Source of the DNA: Desulfitobacterium_A sp035539115
GTDB lineage: Bacteria; Bacillota; Desulfitobacteriia; Desulfitobacteriales; Desulfitobacteriaceae
Reading direction: 5' to 3'
Assembly (NCBI RefSeq): GCF_035539115.1
Contig: NZ_DATLJA010000001.1
Span: forward strand, 1 to 64,000
DNA: 64,000 nt
Shown here: positions 16,742 through 30,200 of the stretch, piece after piece
Layout: each line of letters opens with the position of its first letter
Position numbering within the stretch: the stretch's first letter is position 1
Notes under the pieces: model-generated
Told to the model about the DNA's origin: nothing
The model's input: the letters and a program-made list of their open reading frames with translations, nothing else
Databases searched by the model: none
Position numbers and translations under genes: made by a program

Positions 16742-17029
16742 TTACAGACCCGCAAAGCCTTCAATTCGATCTCCAGCTTTGAGCGTAACAATCGCTTTTT
16801 TACGGTCTGGCGTCTTGCCTGAATTATGGCCAACACGCTTAATTTTTCCGTGAACACTAATGGTCCGAACTTCAGTAACCTGGACCTTAAAAATCTTTTC
16901 CACCGCGGCCTTGACTTCAATCTTATTGGCAGCCGGGTTAACCCAGAAGGAGTATTTGTTCTCCTCGACCATCCCTACCGATTTTTCAGAAACCACAGGG
17001 CGTTTGAGGACTTCACGAGCATCGCGCAT
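16742..17029 (-). CDS. rplW: 50S ribosomal protein L23
   Basis: At 95 aa, it contains LKRPVVSEKSVGMVEENKYS and NKIEVKAAVEKIF. It forms the docking site for SRP and trigger factor at the tunnel exit. Its start overlaps the rplD stop by one base. Confidence 0.97.
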   Translation of the reverse strand: MRDAREVLKRPVVSEKSVGMVEENKYSFWVNPAANKIEVKAAVEKIFKVQVTEVRTISVHGKIKRVGHNSGKTPDRKKAIVTLKAGDRIEGFAGL

Positions 17030-17652
17030 TACGCTAACACCTCCTCCGTTTTCGCTACCGCTGCTTTTGTCATCACAACAACATCATGTTTCAAAAGATC
17101 GTAAACGTTCATTCCTTCAACAGGAGTGGCTTTCACACCGTCAATGTTGCGAATGGAGCGTTCCACTGTATCGTTAAGTTCATCGATCACAATCAAGGCT
17201 TTCTTATCTGCATGAAGCGCCTTGAGCACGATTACCATTTCGCGAGTTTTTGCTTCGCTCAAGTTCAAATCTTCCAAAACGATCAATTTTTGTTCGTTAA
17301 CCTTGGAAGAAAGAGCTGAACGCATAGCCAACCGGTGAACTTTCTTAGGAAGAGAAAAACCGTAATCACGCGGTTTCGGTCCGAAAAGCACTGCTCCTCC
17401 TCTAAAGAGTGGTGAACGGATACTTCCTGCACGTGCACGACCCGTTCCTTTTTGCCGCCAAGGTTTACGTCCGCCTCCGCGAACTTCACCCCGAAGCAAG
17501 GTCGATGAGGTACCACGTCTTTGACTCGCAAGTTGAGAAACAACTGCGGAGTGAAGAACATGAGTGTTGGGTTCAATTCCAAATACATATTCATTCAGCT
17601 CGATTTCTCCAACAGGAGAACCCTGCATATTAACTACTTGAACCTTTGGCAT
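17029..17652 (-). CDS. rplD: 50S ribosomal protein L4
   Basis: The 207-aa protein contains the L4 loop (RGGGRKPWRQKGTGRARAGS) that reaches the exit tunnel. In E. coli L4 autoregulates the S10 operon; no such leader is evident here. Confidence 0.97.
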   Translation of the reverse strand: MPKVQVVNMQGSPVGEIELNEYVFGIEPNTHVLHSAVVSQLASQRRGTSSTLLRGEVRGGGRKPWRQKGTGRARAGSIRSPLFRGGAVLFGPKPRDYGFSLPKKVHRLAMRSALSSKVNEQKLIVLEDLNLSEAKTREMVIVLKALHADKKALIVIDELNDTVERSIRNIDGVKATPVEGMNVYDLLKHDVVVMTKAAVAKTEEVLA

Positions 17653-17676
17653 TGCTTATTCCTCCTTTCTTACAAG

Positions 17677-18306
17677 TTACTTTGCTTTAACTGAACGTTT
17701 CAGAACGAGCAATCCCTTTTTAGCACCTGGCAATGCACCTTTAACAAGGATCATATTCTTATCCACATCAACCCGAACGATTTCCAAGTTTTGAACCGTT
17801 ACGCGTTCTCCACCCATCCGTCCTGGTAGCTTGCGGCCTTTAAATACACGAGCCGGGCCTTTCGCGCCGAGGGAACCGGTACGGCGGTGATATTTAGAAC
17901 CATGTGCCATCGGTCCGCGAGATGCATGATGACGTTTAATCATTCCTTGGAAACCTTTCCCCTTGGAAATTCCAACGACATCGACAACATCGCCAACTGC
18001 AAAGACATCAGCCTTGATTTCTTGGCCGACTTCGAAAGCATCCACATTATCAACGCGGAACTCACGAACCCAACGCAAAGGCTTCATATTTGCTTTTTGA
18101 AAATGTCCTTTTACCGGCTTATTCGATAGCTTTTCACGCAATTCATTAAAGCCAACTTGAATCGCATTGTAGCCGTCGGTTGCTACCGTTTTCTTCTGGA
18201 CCACATAACAAGGTCCCGCTTCGACTACCGTCACTGGAATCAGTCTGCCATCTTCCGTAAACATCTGGGTCATTCCGACTTTTTTACCCAAAATTCCTTT
18301 CGACAC
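17677..18306 (-). CDS. rplC: 50S ribosomal protein L3
   Basis: The GTG start (VSKGILGKKVGMTQMFTEDG) lies 6 bases after AGGAGGTGG and gives 209 aa. Longer in-frame starts would add 47 non-family residues from the leader. The conserved SKGKGFQGMIKRHHASRGPM loop reaches the peptidyl transferase centre. Unusually, it is separated from rpsJ by 261 bases containing a terminator and an extended -10. Confidence 0.96.
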   Translation of the reverse strand: MSKGILGKKVGMTQMFTEDGRLIPVTVVEAGPCYVVQKKTVATDGYNAIQVGFNELREKLSNKPVKGHFQKANMKPLRWVREFRVDNVDAFEVGQEIKADVFAVGDVVDVVGISKGKGFQGMIKRHHASRGPMAHGSKYHRRTGSLGAKGPARVFKGRKLPGRMGGERVTVQNLEIVRVDVDKNMILVKGALPGAKKGLLVLKRSVKAK

Positions 18307-18451
18307 GAATGCCACCTCCTGAACACTTTGAAGTGCACCAGATTCGATTCCGGGGCACGAGAGCGTTCGTTTATTTGGTTTATTATTTTTGCCTGCGAAT
18401 CCTGGGGGTGTTACTCCACGCCTCCGGGCGTTTCGCGCAACAAACATGACA

Positions 18452-18460
18452 ATTATATCA
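18452..18460 (-). promoter_or_regulatory. Extended -10 promoter upstream of rplC
   Basis: The minus strand reads TGATATAAT, an ideal extended -10, about 145 bases upstream of rplC. The -35 region (TAGCGC) is poor. It lies directly after the hairpin that follows rpsJ. It would let the rplC-rplQ cluster be transcribed independently of rpsJ. Confidence 0.5.
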
Positions 18461-18462
18461 TA

Positions 18463-18524
18463 AACTCTAAAAAAGCGCTACATTTTTAGAAATCTAAAAA
18501 GAATTTTCTAGACTTCGGGCGCTT
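18463..18524 (-). terminator. Terminator-like hairpin between rpsJ and rplC
   Basis: On the minus strand AAGCGC (18519-18524) pairs with GCGCTT (18473-18478), with an inner TAGAAA/TTTCTA stem, followed by TTTTTTAG. It lies 44 bases past the rpsJ stop codon. Confidence 0.55.
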
Positions 18525-18567
18525 GAAAATGGTTTATGAATTGTTTCTTTGCCTATTGACACACTTT

Positions 18568-18876
18568 TTAGAGTTTAATTTCGATATCAACGCCTGCAGG
18601 TAAGTCCAAACGCATTAAAGCATCAACCGTTTTTGAGGTAGGTTCGAGAATATCGATCAAACGCTTATGAGTACGCATTTCGAACTGTTCACGAGAATCT
18701 TTGTTGACATGTGGGGAGCGGAGAATCGTATAAATGTTTTTTTCAGTTGGAAGCGGAATCGGGCCACTCACGCGAGCTCCTGTTCTTTTCGCTGTTTCAA
18801 CAATTTTCTCTGCCGATTGATCCAAAGTTTTGTGATCATACGCTTTAAGGCGGATACGAATTTTTTCGCTACTCAT
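18568..18876 (-). CDS. rpsJ: 30S ribosomal protein S10 (NusE)
   Basis: At 102 aa, it contains IRLKAYDHKTLDQSAEKIVE and SREQFEMRTHKRLID. S10 also acts in antitermination with NusB. It is preceded by AGGAGGTT, eight bases from ATG, and followed by its own terminator-like hairpin, unlike the tight rpsJ-rplC junction of most Firmicutes. Confidence 0.97.
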   Translation of the reverse strand: MSSEKIRIRLKAYDHKTLDQSAEKIVETAKRTGARVSGPIPLPTEKNIYTILRSPHVNKDSREQFEMRTHKRLIDILEPTSKTVDALMRLDLPAGVDIEIKL

Positions 18877-18984
18877 GATATAACCTCCTAAAATTTTCCC
18901 CGATTGTACGGGTATGCGGCGTAGAAATTACCCGGCGAAAGCGGAGTCACTTGGTCCGGCAACCTTCTACGTCAAAGAGAATTA

Positions 18985-19010
18985 GGATGCCGTAGGATTC
19001 TACGGCATCC
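18985..19010 (-). terminator. Hairpin after tuf
   Basis: A perfect 11-bp stem (GGATGCCGTAG with CTACGGCATCC) lies 20 bases past the tuf stop codon. The U-tract is weak (TAATTCTCTTT), so termination may be partial. Confidence 0.6.
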
Positions 19011-19029
19011 TTTGTGTCAAGAGTATTAC

Positions 19030-20232
19030 TTAAGCAATAATAGAAGCAACAACGCCAGCACCAACGGTACGGCCACCCTCACGGATAGCAAAACGAAGTC
19101 CTTCTTCCATAGCGATTGGCGTAATGAGCTCACAAGAGATCGTTACATGGTCACCAGGCATAACCATTTCAGTTCCTTCTGGGAGAGTGATAACGCCGGT
19201 AACGTCCGTTGTCCGAAAGTAAAATTGAGGACGATAGTTATTGAAGAATGGAGTATGACGTCCACCTTCCTCTTTGCTGAGGATTATAACTTCACCTGTG
19301 AATTTGGTATGAGGTTTAATCGTTCCAGTTTTCGCTAAAACCTGTCCACGCTCAACATCTTTACGTTCAATACCACGGAGGAGAGCCCCAATGTTATCTC
19401 CCGCTTGAGCTTGGTCAAGAAGCTTCCGGAACATTTCGACGCCTGTAACGACAGTTTTTCTCGGAGCTTCAGATAGGCCGACGATTTCAACCTCATCTCC
19501 AATTTTAACAACACCGCGTTCGACACGACCAGTAGCAACAGTACCACGACCAGTAATCGTGAATACATCTTCTACAGGCATAAGAAACGGCTTGTCAGTT
19601 GCCCGTACTGGGGTTGGGATATAGGAATCAACAGCATCCATCAAATCCCAAATACGTCCACACCATTCGCAGTCACGTTGTCCGCATCCGCATTGGAGTG
19701 CTTTGAGACCAGAACCACGAATGATCGGGATTTCGTCACCGGGGAATTCATACGCAGTTAAAAGTTCACGAATTTCCATTTCAACGAGTTCGATCAATTC
19801 TGGATCATCAACCATGTCTGCTTTGTTCAACCAAACAACGATGGAAGGAACGCCAACTTGGCGAGCAAGCAGAATATGCTCACGCGTTTGGGGCATCGGG
19901 CCATCAGCAGCGGATACAACGAGGATTGCGCCGTCCATTTGAGCAGCACCAGTGATCATGTTCTTGACATAGTCAGCATGCCCTGGGCAGTCAACGTGAG
20001 CATAGTGGCGGGTAGCCGTTTCATACTCTACATGGGCGGTTGAAATCGTGATACCGCGTTCACGCTCTTCAGGAGCTTTGTCGATTTGGTCGAATGCCGT
20101 AGCAACTGCTCCGCCAACTTTCGAAAGAACAGTCGTGATCGCAGCCGTTGTCGTGGTCTTACCATGGTCAACGTGACCGATGGTCCCCACGTTAACGTGG
20201 GGTTTTGTACGTTCGTACTTTTGCTTTCCCAT
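19030..20232 (-). CDS. tuf: Elongation factor Tu
   Basis: This 400-aa GTPase has G1 GHVDHGKT, G3 DCPGHADYV and G4 NKAD, then domains II and III (LMPVEDVFTITGRGTVATGR). It delivers aminoacyl-tRNA to the ribosome. Between G4 and domain II it carries four cysteines, C181, C183, C188 and C191 (CGCGQRDCEWC), where most EF-Tu proteins have none. I believe related Peptococcaceae share this. It lies 21 bases downstream of fusA. Confidence 0.97.
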   Translation of the reverse strand: MGKQKYERTKPHVNVGTIGHVDHGKTTTTAAITTVLSKVGGAVATAFDQIDKAPEERERGITISTAHVEYETATRHYAHVDCPGHADYVKNMITGAAQMDGAILVVSAADGPMPQTREHILLARQVGVPSIVVWLNKADMVDDPELIELVEMEIRELLTAYEFPGDEIPIIRGSGLKALQCGCGQRDCEWCGRIWDLMDAVDSYIPTPVRATDKPFLMPVEDVFTITGRGTVATGRVERGVVKIGDEVEIVGLSEAPRKTVVTGVEMFRKLLDQAQAGDNIGALLRGIERKDVERGQVLAKTGTIKPHTKFTGEVIILSKEEGGRHTPFFNNYRPQFYFRTTDVTGVITLPEGTEMVMPGDHVTISCELITPIAMEEGLRFAIREGGRTVGAGVVASIIA

Positions 20233-20253
20233 TAGATTTTCACTCCTTAATAA

Positions 20254-22338
20254 TTATTCTTTAGCCCCAGTTCGCTTGGCAATAATGCCTTCGGCGATAT
20301 TTTTGGGTACTTCGCCATAGTGGTCAAACATCATGGTGTAAACACCACGTCCTTGAGTCCGAGAACGAAGGTCTGTTGCATAGCCGAACATTTCGCTGAG
20401 TGGTACGAATCCATGAACCACCTGTGCGCCGGAACGCGCTTCCATTCCTTCGATCTGTCCACGACGGGAATTAATATCACCAATGACATCACCCATATAC
20501 TCTTCAGGAACTGTAACTTCGACTTTTTCAATGGGTTCGAGAATACAAGGATCCGCTTTCAGAGCGCCTGCTTTGAAGGCCATGGAGCCCGCAATCTTAA
20601 AGGCCATTTCCGAGGAGTCAACGTCATGGTAAGATCCGTCATAGACGGTAGCACGGAGATCAAGCACAGGATATCCTGCAAGGATACCATTTTGCAGGGC
20701 TTCTTGAATACCCTGTCCAATGGGATTGATATACTCTTTCGGGATTACGCCACCGACAACCTTGCTGACGAATTCAAAACCACTGCCCGGTTCGAGAGGT
20801 TCGAGTTCAACCCAACAATGTCCATATTGGCCACGTCCACCGGATTGACGAACGAACTTACCTTCGGATTTAACCGAGCGGCGAATGGTTTCTTTATAAG
20901 CAACTTGGGGACGGCCCACATTACATTCGACCTTAAACTCTCTTTGCATCCGATCGACAATGATTTCAAGGTGTAATTCACCCATTCCTTCAATAATCGT
21001 CTGTCCGGTCTCCGTATCTGTATGCATCTTGAAGGTTGGATCTTCTTCCGCTAAGCGGGCTAAAGCTCCACCCATCTTTTCCTGGTCTGCTTTCGTTTTC
21101 GGCTCAATAGCGACCGAAATAACAGGATCAGGGAAGACCATGGACTCTAAGACAATCGGGCTCTTTTCATCACAGAGGGTGTCCCCTGTCGTCGTGTCTT
21201 TAAGTCCCACCGCGGCAGCAATATCTCCAGAGTAAACTTCTGGGACATCTTCACGATGGTTGGCATGCATTAGGAGAATCCGACCAATCCGTTCGCGTTT
21301 GCCTTTAGTGGAGTTGTAGACATAAGAACCTGATGTTAAGACTCCTGAATAAACCCGGAAAAATGCCAATTTACCCACAAAGGGGTCAGCCATAATCTTA
21401 AAGGCCAAGGCGGAGAAGGGTGCTGAATCACTCGCTTCGCGATGATCTTCTGCACCAGACTCCGGATGTACACCTTTAATAGCAGGTACATCAAGCGGGG
21501 AGGGCATATAATCGACAACCGCATTTAAAAGCGGTTGAACCCCTTTATTCTTGAATGAAGAACCGCAGAGCACTGGAACGAGTTTATTGCTAATCGTTCC
21601 TTGGCGAAGTCCATCATGGATTTCTTGTTCGGTCAATTCTTCACCTTCGAGATATTTCATCATGAGTTCATCTTTCGTTTCAGCAACCGCTTCTATGAGT
21701 TTCTCACGATATTCATTGGCTATTTCGACTAAGTCTCCGGGGATTTCGGTAACTTCACTGGTCGTACCCAGATCGTCAGTATAGACCAACGCTTCCATCT
21801 TCACCAAATCCACAAGTCCCTTAAAATCCTCTTCTGCGCCAATCGGGATTTGGATCGGTACTGGGTGCGCACCTAACCGATCAGCAATCATCGATACTGC
21901 CCGGAAATAATCGGCACCCATACGGTCCATTTTATTGATATAGGCAATACGGGGTACTGAATATTTGTCTGCCTGCCGCCATACGGTTTCTGATTGAGGC
22001 TCTACGCCGGCGACAGAGTCGAACACTGCAACAGTGCCATCGAGCACACGTAAAGAACGTTCTACTTCAACTGTGAAGTCCACGTGTCCTGGTGTATCAA
22101 TGATATTAATACGGTGATCTTTCCAATGACAGGTTGTTGCTGCCGAGGTGATCGTGATTCCACGTTCTTGTTCTTGAACCATCCAGTCCATGGTCGCAGC
22201 ACCATCATGAACTTCCCCGATTTTATGCACACGGCCTGTGTAGAAAAGAATACGTTCAGTCGTGGTTGTTTTACCAGCATCAATGTGAGCCATAATGCCG
22301 ATATTCCGGGTTTTCTCTAATGAAAATTGCCTTGCCAC
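20254..22338 (-). CDS. fusA: Elongation factor G
   Basis: The 694-aa translocase starts at a GTG (VARQFSLEKTRNIGIMAHID) after AAAGGGGG. GTPase motifs AHIDAGKTTT, DTPGHVDF and NKMD are present, followed by domains II-V to the usual end. It catalyses translocation and, with RRF, ribosome recycling. It lies in the str order rpsL-rpsG-fusA-tuf. Confidence 0.97.
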   Translation of the reverse strand: MARQFSLEKTRNIGIMAHIDAGKTTTTERILFYTGRVHKIGEVHDGAATMDWMVQEQERGITITSAATTCHWKDHRINIIDTPGHVDFTVEVERSLRVLDGTVAVFDSVAGVEPQSETVWRQADKYSVPRIAYINKMDRMGADYFRAVSMIADRLGAHPVPIQIPIGAEEDFKGLVDLVKMEALVYTDDLGTTSEVTEIPGDLVEIANEYREKLIEAVAETKDELMMKYLEGEELTEQEIHDGLRQGTISNKLVPVLCGSSFKNKGVQPLLNAVVDYMPSPLDVPAIKGVHPESGAEDHREASDSAPFSALAFKIMADPFVGKLAFFRVYSGVLTSGSYVYNSTKGKRERIGRILLMHANHREDVPEVYSGDIAAAVGLKDTTTGDTLCDEKSPIVLESMVFPDPVISVAIEPKTKADQEKMGGALARLAEEDPTFKMHTDTETGQTIIEGMGELHLEIIVDRMQREFKVECNVGRPQVAYKETIRRSVKSEGKFVRQSGGRGQYGHCWVELEPLEPGSGFEFVSKVVGGVIPKEYINPIGQGIQEALQNGILAGYPVLDLRATVYDGSYHDVDSSEMAFKIAGSMAFKAGALKADPCILEPIEKVEVTVPEEYMGDVIGDINSRRGQIEGMEARSGAQVVHGFVPLSEMFGYATDLRSRTQGRGVYTMMFDHYGEVPKNIAEGIIAKRTGAKE

Positions 22339-22395
22339 TGATAATCCCCCTTTCTGCAAAAATCATTTCCTAAGCTGTTATTGTATAAAACAATC

Positions 22396-22866
22396 CTACC
22401 ACCGGAAATGCGCGAATGCCTTGTTCGCTTCAGCCATTTTATGCATGTCTTCTTTTTTCTTAATTGAACCGCCTGTATTGTTGGCAGCATCCATCAGTTC
22501 GCCTGCGACCTTCTCATCCATAGTCTTTTCACTGCGTTTGCGAGAATAACTCACAAGCCAGCGTAAACCTAGGGTTTGACGACGTTCAGGACGAACTTCG
22601 ATCGGCACCTGGTAGTTTGCACCACCCACACGCCGTGCTTTGACCTCTAATACTGGCATTACATTTTTAAGAGCTGTTTCGAAAACTTCAAGTGGATCTT
22701 TTCCCGTTTTTTCACGGATCAATTCAAATGCGTTATAGCAAATCGATTCTGCAGTTCCCTTTTTACCGTCCAACATGATTTGGTTAATAAACTTTGTCAA
22801 TGTCCGGTCTTTGTAAATGGGATCCGGCAAAACCTCACGTTTCGCAATATACCCCTTACGCGGCAA
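22396..22866 (-). CDS. rpsG: 30S ribosomal protein S7
   Basis: The 156-aa protein contains LTKFINQIMLDGKKGTAESI and VGGANYQVPIEVRPERRQTL. It nucleates the 30S head and contacts E-site tRNA. It lies 57 bases from fusA. Confidence 0.97.
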   Translation of the reverse strand: MPRKGYIAKREVLPDPIYKDRTLTKFINQIMLDGKKGTAESICYNAFELIREKTGKDPLEVFETALKNVMPVLEVKARRVGGANYQVPIEVRPERRQTLGLRWLVSYSRKRSEKTMDEKVAGELMDAANNTGGSIKKKEDMHKMAEANKAFAHFRW

Positions 22867-22917
22867 ATCATTTCCCTCCTTTACAGGTTCATTTCACCCT
22901 ATTCAAACATCTAACGA

Positions 22918-23340
22918 TTATTTCGAGCTTTTCGGACGTTTTGCACCGTATTTAGAACGAGCTTGCATCCGCTTTTGCACGCCCGAAGTATCTAACGCAC
23001 CCCGAACGATATGGTAACGAACACCAGGTAAGTCCTTAACACGGCCTCCGCGCACAAGTACAACGGAGTGTTCTTGCAGGTTGTGGCCAATTCCCGGGAT
23101 ATATGAGGTAACCTCAATCCCGTTCGTTAAGCGTACACGGGCCACCTTACGAAGAGCAGAGTTAGGTTTTTTCGGTGTGGTTGTGTAAACCCTCGTACAT
23201 ACTCCACGTTTTTGCGGTGAACCACCTGAAGGATATTGCTTACGTTTTAAAGAGTTCAAGCCCCATTGTAAAGCAGGAGCTGTTGATTTCTTTGTCAACT
23301 TCGAGCGTCCATGACGAATTAACTGGTTAATTGTCGGCAT
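22918..23340 (-). CDS. rpsL: 30S ribosomal protein S12
   Basis: The start MPTINQLIRHGRSKLTKKST follows GGAGG and gives 140 aa; an upstream in-frame extension has no family similarity. The decoding loop PKKPNSALRKVARVRLTNG has the lysine usual in streptomycin-sensitive strains. Confidence 0.97.
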   Translation of the reverse strand: MPTINQLIRHGRSKLTKKSTAPALQWGLNSLKRKQYPSGGSPQKRGVCTRVYTTTPKKPNSALRKVARVRLTNGIEVTSYIPGIGHNLQEHSVVLVRGGRVKDLPGVRYHIVRGALDTSGVQKRMQARSKYGAKRPKSSK

Positions 23341-23444
23341 ATCTAAACCTCCTTCCTCTATAAAGAGAATATCAAAGGAATTGCTTGCGTCAGCATCAGG
23401 CAAGCAATTCCTAAAAACAACAATGGAATTACTTGGTATCGGAA

Positions 23445-23696
23445 TTATTCGGTCGTTAAGGCCGCTACGGCTGCTCCTACATCGATGCCGCACACCTTTC
23501 CTAATTCGACCATAGTTGGGATTTCAATCATTTCAATCCCTTGTGTCCGGCAGGATTCAATAATTGGACGAAGGACATGTTGCTCAGCATCTTTGGCAAG
23601 AAATACCTGGCGAACTATCCCCTTTTCCAAGGCGCGTTGAGTTTGCTTAACCCCAACTGTCTTGTTCCTTGAATTTTTCAAGGTTTCATCAAGCAT
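23445..23696 (-). CDS. rplGB: L7Ae/L30e-like ribosomal protein (YbxF type)
   Basis: The 83-aa protein contains NKTVGVKQTQRALEKGIVRQ and VELGKVCGIDVGAAVAAL, the L7Ae fold that binds kink-turn RNA. It sits between rpoC and rpsL, as ybxF does in Bacillus. The start is set at ATG, 12 bases after GAGGAGG; a TTG seven codons upstream would overlap that site. Confidence 0.88.
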   Translation of the reverse strand: MLDETLKNSRNKTVGVKQTQRALEKGIVRQVFLAKDAEQHVLRPIIESCRTQGIEMIEIPTMVELGKVCGIDVGAAVAALTTE

Positions 23697-23798
23697 AAGA
23701 AATGCTTTCCTCCTCAAATTTAATGGTCTATCTCACAAAATTACACCATTAAATCACACTCTAGTATTTTAGCACCCCGGATTTCGAGTGTCAAGATT

Positions 23799-27236
<3,438 letters not shown>

Positions 27237-27261
27237 GGTTCTCTCTCCTTTCGCCTGGGAA

Positions 27262-30200
27262 TTATTCGATATCGTCGAAGTCTTCATCGTGGGTGTCCTC
27301 TTCGTCGTTTAGCTCTTCGAGGGCATCTCCCTCTTCGTCATCCTCAGTTGCTTTGATGATTTCAGGAGTTGGTAGGACTTCTTGGATATCCATTCCCAAT
27401 TCTTTTGCCGTTTCGGTCACATCTTCATCACTATCACGAATTTCAACTTCCTTGTCATCCTCAGAAAGTATCCGTACATCTAAGACTAAGCTCTGCAGTT
27501 CTTTGATGAGAACTTTAAAGGACTCAGGAACACCTGGTTCGGGGATATTTTCGCCTTTAACAATCGCCTCATAAGTCTTGACACGGCCTACAACATCATC
27601 TGACTTAACCGTAAGAATCTCTTGTAGGGTATAAGCAGCTCCATAAGCCTCCAGTGCCCAAACTTCCATTTCCCCAAAACGTTGCCCACCAAACTGAGCT
27701 TTACCCCCAAGAGGCTGTTGCGTAACAAGAGAGTATGGTCCGGTAGAACGAGCATGAATTTTATCATCCACCAAATGGTGAAGTTTTAGGAAGTACATTA
27801 CACCCACGGTGATCTCATTATCAAAAGGTTCACCTGTACGCCCATCATAAAGCACCGTCTTGCCATTTTGGGGAAGTCCTGCCTTTTTCAGGGTCTCGAA
27901 GATATCTTCTTCCCGTGCCCCATCAAATACTGGTGTCGCAACCTTTATCCCTAACTTCTTAGCGGCCCAGCCGAGGTGCGTCTCCAGAACCTGACCAATA
28001 TTCATCCGGGACGGAACACCGAGAGGATTCAGAACAATTTCGACGGGAGTGCCATCGGGTAGGAAGGGCATATCTTCCTCACGCATGATCCGAGAAATAA
28101 CTCCTTTGTTACCATGGCGTCCAGCCATTTTGTCGCCAACGGAAATTTTACGTTTCTGAGCGATATAGACCCGAACAAGTTCGTTGACCCCTGGTGCGAG
28201 CTCATCCCCATTTTCTCGGGTAAATACTTTGACGTCAACGATTTTACCTGATTCTCCATGAGGTACACGCAGCGAGGTATCCCGAACTTCGCGAGCCTTT
28301 TCGCCGAAGATTGCCCGCAGGAGTCGTTCCTCTGCTGTCAGCTCGGTCTCTCCTTTCGGAGTAACTTTACCGACGAGAATATCACCGGGACGAACTTCAG
28401 CACCAATCCGGATAATTCCGCGCTCGTCTAAGTCTTTTAAGACATCTTCGCCAACGTTCGGAATGTCTCGCGTGATTTCCTCAGGCCCAAGCTTCGTGTC
28501 CCGAGCATCCGATTCATATTCTTCAATATGAATTGAAGTATAGTAATCTTCGCGAACGAGCTTTTCACTGATTAAAACAGCATCCTCGTAGTTATATCCT
28601 TCCCAAGTCATGAAAGCGATCACTACATTTCGACCGAGAGCTAACTCGCCATGGTCAGTTGAAGGGCCGTCCGCAATAATCTGTTCCTCTTCAACCCGTT
28701 CCCCTTTCACGACGATCGGGCGTTGATTGATACAGGTTCCTTGGTTCGAACGGAGGTATTTGAGAAGTTTATGTTTTTCAAGCGTTCCGTCTTCATGACG
28801 AATAATGATTTCATCGGCTGTTGATCGTTCAACAATGCCAGCCTTTTGGGCCAATTCACACACTCCTGAATCTTTGGCAGCCTTATACTCCATTCCCGTT
28901 CCCACATAAGGGGAATCCGTACGAAGAAGGGGTACAGCCTGACGTTGCATGTTGGAACCCATCAAAGCCCGATTCGCATCATCGTGCTCAAGAAAAGGAA
29001 TTAGGGCTGTTGCGATAGATACCATCATCTTCGGCGATACATCCATATAGTCAACTCGACTCGGTGCAACAAGCACAAAGTCCGGCCCATGCCGAGCATC
29101 AATTTTCTCTTCAAGGAAAAGCCCATCTTCGCTTATTGGCGAGTTAGCCTGTGCCACGACAAATTTTTCTTCTTCATCAGCGGTGAGATAATCAATTTGA
29201 TCGGTAACCCGGCTATCGAGCACTCTACGATAAGGTGCTTCAATAAAACCATAGGCATTGATTCGACCATAGGTACTTAGGGACCCAATCAGACCAATAT
29301 TTGGACCTTCTGGAGTTTCGATCGGGCACATACGACCATAGTGCGAAGAGTGAACGTCACGCACTTCAAAACCAGCGCGTTCACGGCTTAATCCGCCAGG
29401 TCCCAAGGCACTTAGGCGGCGTTTATGGGTCAACTCAGCTAGAGGATTGGTCTGATCCATAAACTGGGAGAGCTGACTGCTTCCAAAGAACTCTTTGATA
29501 GCCGCAACAACCGGTCGAATATTGATGAGGACCTGCGGTGTGATTACATCGACATCTTGGATCGTCATTCTCTCCCGCACAACTCTTTCCATCCGCGAGA
29601 GCCCAATTCTGAACTGATTCTGTAGCAATTCACCTACGGAACGTAAGCGACGGTTACCCAGATGGTCAATATCGTCTTTGTGACCTTCCCCATTCATTAG
29701 CGCAAGCATTTGACGCAAGGAGGCAATGATATCCTCGCGAGTTAGATGATGTACTTCAGGTGGAATGTCCAGTTTTAATTTCTTATTTAATTTATATCTT
29801 CCGACTTTAGCTAAGTCATAGCGTTTAGCATCAAAGAACAATGTTTCGAGTAAAGAACGTGCACTATCAACCGTTGGCGGTTCCCCTGGGCGCAGTCGTT
29901 TATAAATTTCGACTAAGGCTTCTTCTGCCGACTCTGAATTATCTCTTTCTAAAGTTAAACGAATATGTTCATTATCATCGAAAAGTTCGAGGATTTGTCC
30001 GTTCGTAGCATAACCCAGAGCACGAATAAGTACAGTCGCCGGAAGTTTTCGTGTGCGATCTACTCGGACGAATAAATTGTCGTTTAAATCCGATTCGAAT
30101 TCGAGCCAAGCGCCACGATTGGGAATAACTGTTGCTCCATAGAGCTTTTTACCGCTAGGATCGATATTTTCGTGATAATAGACGCCAGGAGAACGGACGA

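Noticed and set aside
18307..18447. 47-residue N-terminal extension of L3
   Set aside because: No family similarity; the GTG at 18306 follows AGGAGGTGG and starts at the conserved sequence.
27237..27287. ATG start of rpoC overlapping rpoB
   Set aside because: The first 17 residues are not family-like, and a TTG with AAAGGAGAG starts exactly at the conserved N-terminus.
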